Shown piece by piece: positions 1-11,989 of a stretch of 64,000 bases of DNA. The translations under genes and the position numbers were made by a program. The stretch spans positions 1,334,947 through 1,398,946 of the forward strand of contig JAJEKV010000063.1 in NCBI GenBank assembly GCA_021234155.1, written 5' to 3'. Under the pieces are notes generated by a model. It made no database searches and was not told the origin of the DNA. It worked only from the letters and a program-made list of their open reading frames with translations. How positions within the stretch are numbered: position 1 is the first letter of the stretch; each line of letters opens with the position of its first letter. Origin of the DNA: Isoetes taiwanensis. Taxonomy: Eukaryota; Streptophyta; Lycopodiopsida; Isoetales; Isoetaceae.

Positions 1-83
1 AATTAGTAACTTTTTTGTTTTTAATATTCTATAGAAACCTTCCAAGTTTTTCGAAGAAACTAGGGGAGGTTTCTATAAAATGT

Positions 84-100
84 CTATAAAAGCTCACACT
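84..100 (+). promoter_or_regulatory. Possible TATA box (also at about 23302 in copy 2)
   Basis: A tctataaaag motif is kept in both copies of the duplication, followed by a purine/pyrimidine-balanced leader beginning cacactttgttgagc. In copy 1 the box is preceded by a second, nearly identical tctataaaa about a dozen bases upstream, which is absent from copy 2. The motif and spacing are typical of a plant TATA element. No transcript start can be read from sequence, so this remains a candidate. Confidence 0.35.
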
Positions 101-3100
101 TTGTTGAGCTTATCGTCATTGTGAGCTCTTCATCAAGTTTCTTCATCCATAATTCATCCATCCATTGTGAGTTCTTTGTCAACTCAAGTATACTTCCATC
201 TATGATTTCATCTTTTGTTCATTTGATGTCATTGCTTATCTCATGGATTTGCGCAATATGCGGGGGAGTTGAAGATGATATCTCCACTGATTCGTCTCTA
301 TATGATTCAGAAGCAATTGTAAGTGATTTCGTTTTTTGGAAATATTGACAATGCTGCATGTTTTGAGGGCCTAGATGATCAAGATTATGTAATACCGAGT
401 GATGATTATGATAATCATTCGAATAAAGAAGGTTTTTTTGAATCATATCTACCTATTCCTTCAATCAATCAAAAGGGTTATATTATCAAGTAATATATGT
501 TTTGATGGTAATGTGTCAAAACTCATGTCCAACTCTATCGGAAAGATGACCTAGGCTTATGATCCAAAACCGCTAGATATGTTCGATACGGTAAAAACCA
601 ATTAAAACATACATATAATAGAAAGCTAGTTGAGTTTTCAAAAGAAATTAGAAGTTGATCTGGAAACTAATCTTCTCATATGCATGACCTTTGGAAAGTG
701 GCTCTATATCCTATCGTTATGGCAATTTTGTGGTACGATATATGGGATGACAAATATTTAATATGATGGTATACATTCTCAGAAGAATGTAATGCTAATA
801 ATATTTAAATAACAAAGGTGCATCAAAATATATATATTGTACGCGATAAGTCCACGCAGCATAAGAAAACAAAGGTAGAAAAGTGAAAAACATCAGTAAT
901 TATGGATATCGCTTGCACCGAGGACTGCTATTATGAAGACACAATGTATTCAACAAAGCAATAGCACAAGAAATACCTGTCACTCCCCTTGGGAACTATA
1001 ATGCCAGTTCAGAACCACCCTTCCAACCTAGCAAGCAAAGTATATGACATGTTAAATAGTGAATTTTTAAATCAAATCGGCTTAGTTGTTCTACCTAAAG
1101 TTTAGGGCGGTAACCCAAACGGAAGAGCATCCGCCAACATAAAGATTGACAAAACCATACACACCACAACTATCGTATTCTCTAATGTGGCACGTCCATA
1201 TCACGATTTGGGTTGGGGAGGGGGAGGGGCTGAAACTCCATATGGAGTAAGCATGAATTCACCACAACGCTGTGGTGTTATTTGGGCAAAGCCGCCATCT
1301 GTCGCATGTTCTATTTTTCTTTTGTCCTTTTTGGTTTGAGATTGTGCTTATTGACGCTAAAGGTTTGCGCCCAAAGATCGTAGGATAAGATCAAATCTGC
1401 AGGGGGGAAATAGCACTACCGGGATGAAATACCAGCCGAATTGCTCTGCATGGGGAGTTTATGGAGCAATATGAGTTGATTACAGCCTTTGAGTACATCC
1501 AATGGGCTCCTGCGTTTCTTTTGCTCACTTGCATATAAATCGTGTTACTATATATTCCTTTTTATCCAATCAATTACTAAGCATATATATTAGGTTATTT
1601 AAATTCTCATCAAGTCCTATTCAGTAGTCTCCTCAAGCTTCATATAGACCAGAAGGAAATATGCACTATAACAATTAGAAGACTCCAAAACATAAAACTT
1701 TCTTAAAAATAAAAAGTTCCATGGAAATAAATGCTTGAAAAAAGATGTCGGAAAGAGATCCACATGAACGCCAATACCAGCAACTTGGCGCAACTGCATA
1801 TCTAAAAAATACAATTGTACATCTAAGAAATGTCTAAACAATCTTAACCAAAGTTTAGATAAAACAAAAGTACTCAACGCTATTCCTTTTGAAAATTTCA
1901 AACTTGATTACTGTTTGTCCTTCCACATCACACACAAGGCCAAACAAAGTATCATTTTCATAGCTACATTATTGTTTTTCCTAATTTGCTCTTGCATGTA
2001 ACTTATATATAAAACTTTTCGATGCCATCTCCCTTATATAAAAAATAAGAACTGATAGTTTTAACGCTTGCAAACCTTAGCTAATAGATCAAGGTGGAAT
2101 CATGAATGAACAGCCGTAATGGTTCTCCCTAGTTCCCATGCCTCCCTTACATAACTATGTACATGAGTTATATATAGATGCAACTACCACTTGAAGGGAA
2201 GTAGTTCAAACAATAAATCAATCATTTATATTACGTAGCAAGGATCGCGAAACAATTTGGCTACGTGACTCCAAGAAAGGCACTCGACCAATAGAGTGGC
2301 AAATATAGAATCCTTTCATCTACTCTTCATAAATATCAGATCCCAAGAGGTGCTTTACCGAAAGACTGTACCGGCCGAACCAAAATGATAGCGCGGCAAG
2401 AATGTTCCACAACTAACACCTAAAACCAACATGGTCCTTTTAGGAATAAGATAAATAATATTCAACTAGATAATCCCAAGGGCGGTTCACCACCTAACAA
2501 TGGTCGGGGCGGACCAGGTGTGTGAACGTTTAGGTTTTTTTTAGTGAGTCGCACCGCCTACCTGGCCAAAGCCGACGCGGCGGGTCGAAGCCCATACTCC
2601 CGCTTTGGAACGCGAAGGGAGCAAAGGCTGAAGGAGAGAGAGATCCGTAGGTGGTCGATTTGGGCCTCCTATTGATGGTGGTTTCGAAGTTTATGACCAC
2701 TACTTGAATTTGCTTATCGACATTTGCAAAGTTCTTTCGATCCTCGCATTCAATCAGTTTGTATGAGGATCGCAGGATGTCGTGAAGAAGGTCGATCAAT
2801 GCTGTATTGCTGCATCAATACTTGTTAGATGGCAATGCATTTTTCGTGATCATAGGTCAACAACACAGCTTTGAAGAAGTCATGACTTCTTTACCGTGGA
2901 GAGAGACTTTCTATGCTTCCCTTCAATCCAATTGCCTTTCTCAGTGGATGGACGCCGCCTTCGTGGGTGATGAGACTCCGTAAGAGTGTATTTGCCGCTT
3001 CTCCGCAAAACCTTAGCATCCCTTTTGTTTGTTTGTTTTTCTTGTATGCAGGTTTTAGGCATGTCCTAATAACTTGATATTCTCGTTTTCAGCCTTTTGA

Positions 3101-4189
3101 TTTGGTGGCAAGATGGAGATGAGATATAGATGCCATGCTTCATCAAACCGAGGGTCGCCATGAGATGCTAAAACTATTTTGGATGACATGTCACTGACTA
3201 CTATTATTTTGTACCGTGATGTTTCGCTGTGTTTCCATACTTAGAGTCGAGCATGTAGTGTGTGGATACTATATGTTCTCGTTCTCAATATGTAAAAAAG
3301 TTCTCTTAATCACCTATTCCTTGTGATGTTGTCCTGATTCTTTACGCAAACATCCGACATGTCCCAAAATGCTTTTTTCTTCCTTTGTGCGCATGTGATT
3401 GGCTTGGTTTTAAGATAGCCTGCCAATTGTCAGCGCCCTTTGCTACATAGATGCCGCGTTTTCTCCGCTTGTTTGGGTTTACATATTGCTCCTCCGTGGA
3501 TTGTTTGATGAGCCTGCCGCAAACTGGTAGTTCTAGTATGACACCTTCGTGGCACGCAAAGTATTTCAAATCAAACCGCCGCTTTAATTTGTGCTCTATG
3601 TATCACATTATCTGAAAGCCACCTTTGCTTACGCGAGGCCTCCAATCTTTGTTATAATTTCTCTAACTGCTATAGAATTCCCCTCATATGTCATTTCGCC
3701 AAGCTGAAAATTATTTATCTTGGTCAGCTACCTATTGATATTGTCAATCTAAACTCTTTATCGAAAGCATGTTCAAGATTGTTTGGATTGATAGTCTTTG
3801 TTTTGGGCAAGATGTGTGTAAGTGGTATTGGTTGGTCGTAAGATGTTAATAGTACTCATTGTTGTAGATTTTATTTGCATGCCAGAGTGGTGGTCCATGA
3901 ATGTAGGAGGATCTTTCTCTCGCCGCTTTGGTCTATAAGTATGCTACATATGAAGCCAAGAGGCAGCTTAATTTCAAGTATCAATGGGAAACCAGCTGCA
4001 TATAAATTGTCAAAGAAGGTATGCTCCTATCAAAGAAGATATGCCTTAATATGTCACACAGGAGCCGAGGTAAGAAGTTTACGGCAAATAAATAGATGTT
4101 CATCTCTTGTTTTGTGCTCATTTTCAGGTATTTATCAAAGATTTAAAATGTGGTTTTGATGATCTCGGTGACGGGATGCATAACACTCA

Positions 4190-4965
4190 CAAGATACCCT
4201 TTGGCGCACTTGAGGAGCTTGTGGAGAGGGTAAGTGACCAAAGTATATATGGTATGCTCACGGAATGGTTTCTCGCATGCCACCTCAATCTAAAGGGCAT
4301 TCTTCCCTAGAAAGATCTCAGACAAGTCAGCCGCATATATGTAAGTAAGACGACATGCTGCGTGATGACTTTATGTTGGGTGTTGAGCATATTTTTAAAT
4401 TCGCGTTTTGTGCTTTGTAGGAGGGGAGAACCTACCATTTGCTAAGTTATACAACTTCCTTTCAACTTAAGCTCGCAGCAAGAGGCTTCGCGGAAGCCAA
4501 CACAGTTGTGAAAGAGAGGCCTATGACACCGCTAGGATGCCGTTAAAGAGCTTGGGACTTGGTAGCACGCGATCTTTAATGCGTATGACATCGCGAAGTT
4601 GTTATCCGGGTGATTCTGGCGATGTTGGACTATGCTTCATACCCTTTTACGCCAAGGCCTCATTATTCCTCGCCGTGATTAGTTAGTTGCTTTGTAATCC
4701 TCGATGTGGAAAATTTATGTTTATACCGCTTTTGCCAGTAAAAGCTTTGGTAAGGGCCCTCACGTGATAGTAAGGCTTCTAAGATGCAGCGCTATTCCAT
4801 GAGTAAATAAGTCATGGCAGGTAATTTTGGTAATGCTAGTATCATCGCCTAACATTGTGACAAAATTTTAGCCGGTATTAATGTCGTTAAGCAGGCATTA
4901 CATTATGTTGAAGAAAATGTCGGACGCATATTGCTATCCCCTTCCTCAAGCAAGGAAATTATACC
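4190..4965 (+). pseudogene. Aldo/keto reductase-like remnant in copy 1
   Basis: This is the copy-1 counterpart of the exons at 27379-28106. Recognisable pieces remain: the words for ATWNGF and PPQSKGH appear shifted near 4255-4305, the GGEN..HF exon start lies near 4422, and HVEEN lies near 4905-4920. Reading frames are broken by several indels, and the last exon has lost its frame altogether. Some of the damage may be consensus error rather than mutation, because many differences from copy 2 sit at CTG/CAG positions. As printed, it cannot encode the enzyme. Confidence 0.6.
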
Positions 4966-4995
4966 TACCAAATGTTCATTAATGTAAAACATGTT

Positions 4996-5480
4996 CTATG
5001 GCACTTTGTATTTCATGGATGAGGTATCTGAGTGAAGAGTATAGCGTAGAAGCCATTGGTGGATTGCAACCGAAGTGCCGAATAATGCTAACACTTTTGT
5101 CCAATGTAATAGAGATAATTTCTGCTCAAGTGAACAAAGGATTAAAGTATTCCTGTGCATACCACATCGTCCACTTGGTGAAATGACTATGGCAATTTTG
5201 TATTTCTGCGGATGAGAGGCCCTGGCGGAGTATAGCGTAGTAAAAGCCATTGTTGATGTAAATCAAAAGTAGTGAATGCTACTACTTTTATCCAATGTAA
5301 TAGAGATAATTTCGCTTTAAAATTGAACAACAGATAAAGTATTCCTGTGCATGCAATTAATATCATCCTACTTATGAAATGATTGTTCCTTTATAAAAAT
5401 TGTATTTCATGGATGAGGTCTTGGAGGAAGAGTATAGCAGAGAAGCCATTGTTGACAAAATCGGGAAGTTGAATCTTAAA
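4996..5480 (+). repeat. Triplicated ~200 bp unit 3' of the reductase remnant
   Basis: Three head-to-tail repeats, each starting with a tatggca.tttgtatttc word (about 4997, 5190 and 5392), continue through agtatagc..agaagccatt and the Ttatccaatgtaatag phrase. The same triplication lies at 28149-28650 in copy 2, so it arose before the segment was duplicated. It is non-coding in all frames. Confidence 0.65.
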
Positions 5481-6659
5481 TACTTTGTATCCTAATGTGG
5501 TAGAGATCGATTAGTATCAGCCCCCTCGTGACAAGAGATCAATGTTTTTCCTTCAAGGCCCCCCACCCTTAGGTATCATTTGATTTGTAATGATTTTTGG
5601 TAACAAGAGGCAAGGTATTCTACAAATTCCTCATATTTGCTTCTATGTGTAGATCCTCTAGAGCAACATGTTTTAAAAGATATCCACTGCAACTGCTTTT
5701 TGACATTGGCAGTGTTATAATGGCCATTCGCTTAAGTAAAAATCTCTTCATACCTCCTCTGCATAAATGCCGGAAGCAGTTCTTCGGCGAAGTTCTCTTC
5801 AGCAAAAGAGAGTCAGAAATGTGCTTAGACTTTGCTCCAAAGAAGATTCATGAGAAGGCATAAATGTTGGCTGTGAACTTTACATTGGATTTATGTGGTT
5901 CCATGTTTTATTGCATTGTGCGATGTTGACATTGCATTTTCTCGTGCTAATATGTCATGGGCAAGGTGGTTTAGGGATTTTGTATTGTCTAGTTATACTA
6001 TATATCTTGTTATATTCATTCTTAGACTTTGTGGGATCTTTGCGCTCTTTCCAATATTCTCAGGCGGGTCGCCTACCAAATAGTTCGCTTTTTATGTTTG
6101 AAAGGTCCCAAACATGTGGATAGCTTTTAGAATCTAGTTTTAAACAAAGAAATAGCCGGAATCAATTTTTGTGAAACTACAACCTAATGCCGTGGTATTA
6201 AAATGAAATTCATGAAAGGTTAACACATTTACCTCAAGCAATAGAAATAACCCTCCCTTTTTACGTACGGAGGTTGGACTTCAACCGGTTCATAATACTA
6301 CAGTGAAAATCGCGGATGTAAACAATGTAACAAGAATAAAACCATCTCCCACAAAGTTGCCGGTAGTATGACAAAAGGTACATACAAAGTCTGCAAAGGG
6401 ATTAGGTGGTGAATTTAAGTACTACACCAATCGTAAATCTACTGATAGGGCTATATTGTATGTTAGTTCAAAAAACCGTGATGGTATGGGTTTTACCCAA
6501 AAAAGTCAGAGATATACAGGGTTTTTCTATGACCTCATCTAGATATCCTCATTGCCCATATATATAGAGGTGCACCCCCAAGAGAGGCTTTTTGACTTTC
6601 TCATTTTCATCCATATGTGAAGCTACTCTTTTGAAAAAACCAAATCTGAGCATGCCATT

Positions 6660-8345
6660 TGAAGTTTATATCACTGTTACTAAAAAGGCCATAGGTTTAG
6701 CCATTTTGCAGGATAAGCATACCATAGTTTTTGCAAGTTAACAATGGTCTACTCTTGAAGAAAGATAGACCAGAATAGAAAAAAGTGCCGCTGCTCTCAT
6801 GTTTCTTATTAATAGACAAGGACATTTGCTTTTGAAAAGCCAAGTCAAGTCTCTGACAAAACCAATGGGTTTGCTATTTGGTAAGGCAACTAATAAACCA
6901 AAGATCCAGAGATGGGCTTGTAAGTTGCAAAGTTATGATATTTCTGTAAAGGAGTTGTGTTTGGCACGAAATCCTAGCCTCTACTTGCCTTACATATTTT
7001 TTGACCATGAAGATGAATTGGATACTACTGACACGTCACTTGCAGTGGCACATTTAGAGGTAACTCAAGAAGATTCAGCCAAGGGAAGATGGCAGCAACC
7101 TATTAGAGATTTTCTACAATATGGGATCATCTCTCCAAGCTTCACTCTAAATTAGAGAAAAGGAGATTCAAGGACAAGTCTTGGACAATTCAAGGCTGAT
7201 AGACAATGTCTTATGCAAAGTTAACGAGATGGGATCTTGTTGAGATGTGCAAATGAAGATGAGTGCCTTGATTATTAGGGAGATGCATAAAAGGTATCGT
7301 GGAGGACATTTTCTTTGGGGATACCCTTTGCAAAAAGATTCTCAGTCACGGATATTATTGGCCCTCTTGTTTTTAGAATTGCTATGAGATCATAAAAACT
7401 TGCCATCAATGTCAGATTTTTAGCAAAAGAATTTTATTGCCGGTACCTTGAATCCTATCATATCTCGGGACCTTTTCAAATTTGAGGGCTAGATTATATT
7501 GGCCCCATTAATCCCTTCTTCTACAGTCCAACATCAACATATTATTGTGGCTCTGATTATTTTACTAAATGGGCGGAAGCCATACCTTTGAGAATGAGCC
7601 AATGCCTTCCAAGCGCAAGGTTTTTACATGAATATGTTTGTTCTAGGTTTGGTATTCCTTTCCGGTTACATTAGAAAGAGGTACCCCTTTTGTTAATGAA
7701 GTCATTGCTAACTTGTTGAGCATTTTGAAGGTCAAGCATACCAAAAAGCTCTTCATATTATCCTCCGGGGGTAATGGACAAAATTTGAAGCTACTAACAA
7801 AGTGTTAAAAATATTTTCGCGAGAAGGCGGTTAGAGGTTAACAAGAGGGATTGGCATATCAAAATAGTGGATGCACTTTGGGCTTATAGAGTCACTATCA
7901 AAACAGCTACAAATCACACACCTTTCAATTTGGTTTTATGGCATAGAGGCAATTTTACCAGTAGAACTTGAGTTACCTTCCTTGAGATTAGCTCATAAAT
8001 TGTGCTTACCTTTTGAACATGCCTTAAGGGGAAAGATTGGGCATACTGTTACATCTAGATGAGTATAGAATGGATTTTGAGAATACTAGTTTGCTGAAAA
8101 AGGCTAAAGATAAAATTTGCATTCAAGGTGCACACAAAATCTGAGGGGGTACTTTTAGAAAGGGAGAGCTTGTCCTCAAATGGAACAAGTCAAAGGAATA
8201 TTGGTGGCAAATTTGATAATATTTGGGAAGGACCCTTTATAGTGCTAGAATCTGCCGGTACCAACTCTTATTGGTTACAAGAGGTTGCCGGGAATGCCAT
8301 TGCCAAACCCTATCAATATCACGCATTTGAAAGGTATTGGGACCA
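6660..8345 (+). pseudogene. Decayed Ty3/gypsy pol: RNase H and integrase
   Basis: The first part (6660-7155) reads as a reverse transcriptase-linked RNase H domain: an AIGLAILQD-like strand, IEKSAAALMF, then RWACKLQSYDISV. After a connection region comes integrase: a core segment DYFTKWAEAIPL near 7555-7595, WHIKIVDALWAYR near 7850, and a C-terminal GKFDNIWEGPF followed by GTNSYWLQ near 8205-8280. The order RNase H then integrase, on plus, and the DYFTKWAEAIPL and WEGPF signatures, are those of Ty3/gypsy elements of the Athila/Tat type. Multiple stops and frame changes interrupt it. Gag, protease and most of reverse transcriptase are missing on the left, exactly where copy 1 of the segmental duplication ends. 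Confidence 0.8.
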
Positions 8346-8459
8346 GCATGCTTGCTTGTCCCTCTTTTACAAAAAAAAAAAAAAAAGCTTAAGATCTACA
8401 ATAGGTTTAGAGTAGTTAGATCAATTTGACTTTTGGCAGTTACTCTAATAAGTTGGTTT

Positions 8460-9420
8460 TATGTTTATAGGATGGTGCGGCGGGACAACGGTACAAATGA
8501 TCTCAAGAAAAGGGTTGTTACTAATGATTACCAAGTGTCATATGCGGGGGCATCCTTCTTCCATTTTTATTCATCGCCTCAAAGCATTCCTACCATGTCC
8601 ATTTGACCTTCTATTCTTTTCTTCCATACCTTACTTGACACTCTGCCAAAATCACCTTCACCATCATAGCGAGGAGTTGCAAGGTTTTGAGACTAATTAG
8701 TTTGTGTATTTCCATGGCGGGTGCACTCTTCTTCCATTTTTCATCTGTCATAAGTAGCCCTACTTTCCATTCAAACTTCTTATTCTTGCTTTCATTCCCA
8801 AAAAGAAGAAAAGCACTCACGCAATTCATCTTTACCAACATAGCGAGTTGCAATTTTGAAGGTCGAGGGGAAGAAGACATGCATTTTTCTTGTTTTGGCG
8901 AAATCTCAATACTTGCACACTCACTTCATCTCCATTCCATCACCATCCTGTCATGTTCACATTCCTCCTGCCTTTTTCACTCACCACACTCCCTCTCATC
9001 ATTCCATCACCATTTCACATTCATTTCATCAACATCGCACTTCACACTTTCACTCCACCACTTAGGCACCTTGGCACAAGTTGAAGACCCCTCCCTATAT
9101 TCACTTTTGGTACTATATGGCTGGGGGACCAGCCATTTTCTTGTTTTGGCGAGATGTTGCCCCAAAGGGCAACATGCTAATTATAGTCTATGCATTTAAA
9201 CTAGGTCAAATTGCTTTGGAAGACTAGGTCAAAGATTGGAAGACTTGGTAGTCAATGTTGATGTGGAGGTCAAGAGATGCTTACTTTTCAAGTCAACAAG
9301 TACTCAAGTTTAAAAGTTCACAAGAGATTGGAAGACATCTTTTGAAGATTGGAAGTTAAGAGTTTGGAAGACCCCATGGTACTTGATTCCACCCCTTAGC
9401 CATTCTTATCCATTTTTTAT
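8460..9420 (+). other. LTR-like non-coding DNA after the gypsy pol
   Basis: This stretch directly follows the integrase remnant. It is pyrimidine-rich, with two diverged copies of a ~150 bp unit (about 8549-8700 and 8737-8860) that each begin cttcttccattttt. It ends in a purine-rich stretch containing gaagattggaag and the words ggaagacccca(t). The same order of features (two hairpins, purine-rich tract, gaagattggaagacccca) recurs at 42128-42410, so both are probably copies of one LTR or untranslated region. Exact LTR borders could not be set. Confidence 0.55.
9119..9175 (+). other. Two consecutive hairpins, conserved with 42128-42186
   Basis: Hairpin 1 (9119-9134) has a 6 bp stem, GGCTGG/CCAGCC, with a GGGA loop. 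Hairpin 2 (9154-9175) has a 9 bp perfect stem, ATGTTGCCC/GGGCAACAT, with a 4 nt loop. They are 19 nt apart. The second copy of this sequence in the window keeps both stems, with paired changes in hairpin 2. Confidence 0.75.
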
Positions 9421-11980
9421 TCATATTCTATTTTTATCCTTTGAAATTTCTTAGCCATTTTTTTCCCTACACCTATATTATCTTTTGTTTCACCCTTGCA
9501 TACCCTATCATGCTTTGCCCAATTCCTTCTTTTCTAATGCATCCTTATTCCCCATAAGTTATTCCCACCATTGCCACTATATCTTTTACCCTTTTACTTC
9601 CTATGCCACATTCTTGCAAATTCCTTAGCCTAAACCTTCTTGCAACTTCTTATACCCTTATGCCTATCTATCATTGTACCATAAGAAGCCATGTTATATG
9701 TATACCTTATGGAATATTCCCAATTATGATGCCCAAAACTTGTCATATCCCCAAAACATTAGGGTTACCATTTTAAATGATCCACTTCTTCAATTTTTTT
9801 CATGGTGACCCCTTAAACCATGGCCTAGCTTTTCAAAACTATAAAATCACGGCACATTCACGGTTTTATACTTCAAAATCACGATTCTGGTATCGGCATA
9901 AATTCTCGAGAAAATCTGTTTGCTTCAAACCCTAAATCACGGAAATGAGCTCGAATCAGCCCAGGGTCGATTTTTTAAGCTATAAAAACTACTAACCAGG
10001 ACTCCGGCTCTTAAGCATCATATTAAGCCTAAATCTAAGCCCTAAGATCGCAGGAATCATTAAATTCAAACTTATATACGGGGGATCATTGTGAAGTTTT
10101 TGAAGGCCGAGCGCTCAAACCTTACGATGATCATTGCTAAAGCGGGATTTGAAGGATTTGTGAAGACTACGAGTACTCCCCAATCGGATCAAAGAGATTT
10201 GGTTGAATTTATCTTTAAAATTATTTGATGACACGAAGTTGATATTTTCTTGCATTTGAAATCTTTGAAGTACCACTATCCACTATTATTATGATTGATT
10301 TACCTCCACATCAATGAAAATTTGATGCCAAGTTGAAGAAATTCTCTACGATATGATTCTTGACAATTACGTCTTTCAAAAAATCCTCTGAGAAAATTCC
10401 CTATGCTCTTAATTGTTTTGGTCGGTTACACTCAATCCACGAGACATCGAGACCCATATGCTTTGAAAAAACCAAAAAATTCCATTTACAACTTTCGAGT
10501 TAGCAAAACTTGCATTACTGTTTTATTTGTTCTTATTTGTATTTTGCAAAATCCTAATGCAAAAAAATACTTACGAGCATCAAATGAAGATCTGATATCA
10601 TGCCCACACTCGGGATACCCTTGTGATATATTGGCTTTGAAAATTCCCAAAAAGTGGTCGAAACTCTAGTTCCATTTTCACGATCCTTTGTTTTTCTGGT
10701 TTGTGCCATTGACCAATTTTTGACTCCACTTTAAGCTTGAATATCTCGGGGATAATGATCAGAGCTTGGTAGGGGATTTCACCATTAGCTTCTTGCCAAT
10801 TTTTTTGTGCGGTCTAAATTGTCGACCAAAAGATTCAATTCATTATCGACGGTACACCAATTTAAGTCAAGGTTCCATTTTTCTAGAAATGGGAAAGGTA
10901 TGAAAACTTTGAGTTTTTGACTCTTTTTGATATATTTATCTTCCATAGACTGATCACCTTAAGTGATCACGGAGGTCCTAACCCCAATTTGGGTTTTATA
11001 CTCAAGTTGGCTTATTGTGGTTGACCTTTGAAGATAGGTTGAGGGTCAACACATCTCACCCACTCATCTCCATTTATAATGGCATGTTCAATGTAAAGGA
11101 AACTTCGGTCAGTAATCTTCTACGGAAACAACGACCAATAACATATGTGTTCTTTCTTTTCTTCCGCAAACTTCTAGAAGATTCAAAAGGAGCATTGTCT
11201 GAAGGTACAACATTTGGTTGTGCATCTGGTAGTGCATCGATTGAAGCCTCTGGTAGTGCGTTGCAGTATAACTGGGGTGTACATCCTTAGGTACACTTGC
11301 GTAATCACTAATTCTTCTTTGTCGGGACATTCTTTGGTGTAAGACAAGACAAATGCCACACATCAGCCAAGTCAATCAAGGAGTAAATAGAATTTAAAAT
11401 AATTTGAAAGTAATGCAGCTGGACCCAAAAACAAAAACAAAAATGCACTAGCATTATCTCTCGAATAACTTTTGGGGTGGAGTCTTTAATACAGACACTA
11501 ATACAGTAATATGTCTATTGGGCTCTCTTTTTTTTTTTTTTTTTTGTCTCGTAGGCCCATTGGTTTCAGAGACCCCCAAGTTCTAGATGAAAAAAAAAAA
11601 TCTCTCGGCCATAATAGATCCCATTCTTGCCGGATTCTCTTCATCTATTTTGTATCCTCTGTTTTTTTTAATCCTCTGTTTGTATTATGTTTGCATATTG
11701 TCCTTCTGCTGCATAGATGCCTTTCTATAATTCAGGCTCTCTGCCCCATCTAAGTGCCCAAAACATGGGCGGTCATTCTTCTGGTCATGGTGGTGATCTC
11801 CAACTATCTTTTGGCTCTTCCCTTTCTAAATATAGTGCGTAAAATCTACTGTAACTTCTTATTTTTGGCGTGTAAATCTACTGTGTAGCTCAATTTAACA
11901 AAAATGATTAGTTACCTGCCAAAATTTTTCCTCCTCAGTAGGTTGGCCATCCACAATAGATATTATTTTTATATCCTGAA
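9421..11980. other. No gene recognised
   Basis: This is AT-rich non-coding sequence. Around 10080-10200 is a GATCATTG..GCGGGATTTGAAGG..TTTGTGAAGAC block that resembles the R/U5 part of gypsy LTRs, but no matching copy in the window confirms this. Short ORFs at 10403, 11015 and 11511 have no recognisable domains and sit in biased sequence, including poly-T and poly-A runs near 11525 and 11590. Confidence 0.5.
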
Positions 11981-11989
11981 AACAATTAT

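Larger units (their letters stand above)
1..6579 (+). repeat. Segmental duplication, copy 1 (left end outside window)
   Basis: This stretch matches 23233-29690 collinearly in the same orientation, from the first base of the window to a shared end at the words gtgcaccccc. Landmarks found in both copies are the tctataaaag box near the start, a G-rich run (about 1215 and 24463), the aldo/keto reductase-like exons, the tandem 3' repeats and the final tatagaggtgcac. Copy 1 is the more damaged: the aldo/keto reductase reading frame is interrupted everywhere, and many short indels separate it from copy 2. The duplication must extend left of the window. Beyond the shared right end the two copies have unrelated neighbours (a gypsy pol remnant here, direct repeats in copy 2). 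It is too gene-like and too long to be an ordinary LTR pair. Confidence 0.9.

Noticed and set aside
1..6579. CpG deamination as the sole cause of copy 1/copy 2 differences
   Set aside because: Many differences are insertions or deletions (CAG versus CG) and go in both directions in the LTR pair, which simple C to T change cannot give.
8687..9199. 170-codon plus-strand ORF rich in Ser/His/Phe
   Set aside because: It lies in pyrimidine-rich LTR-like DNA and translates low-complexity sequence in several frames at once.
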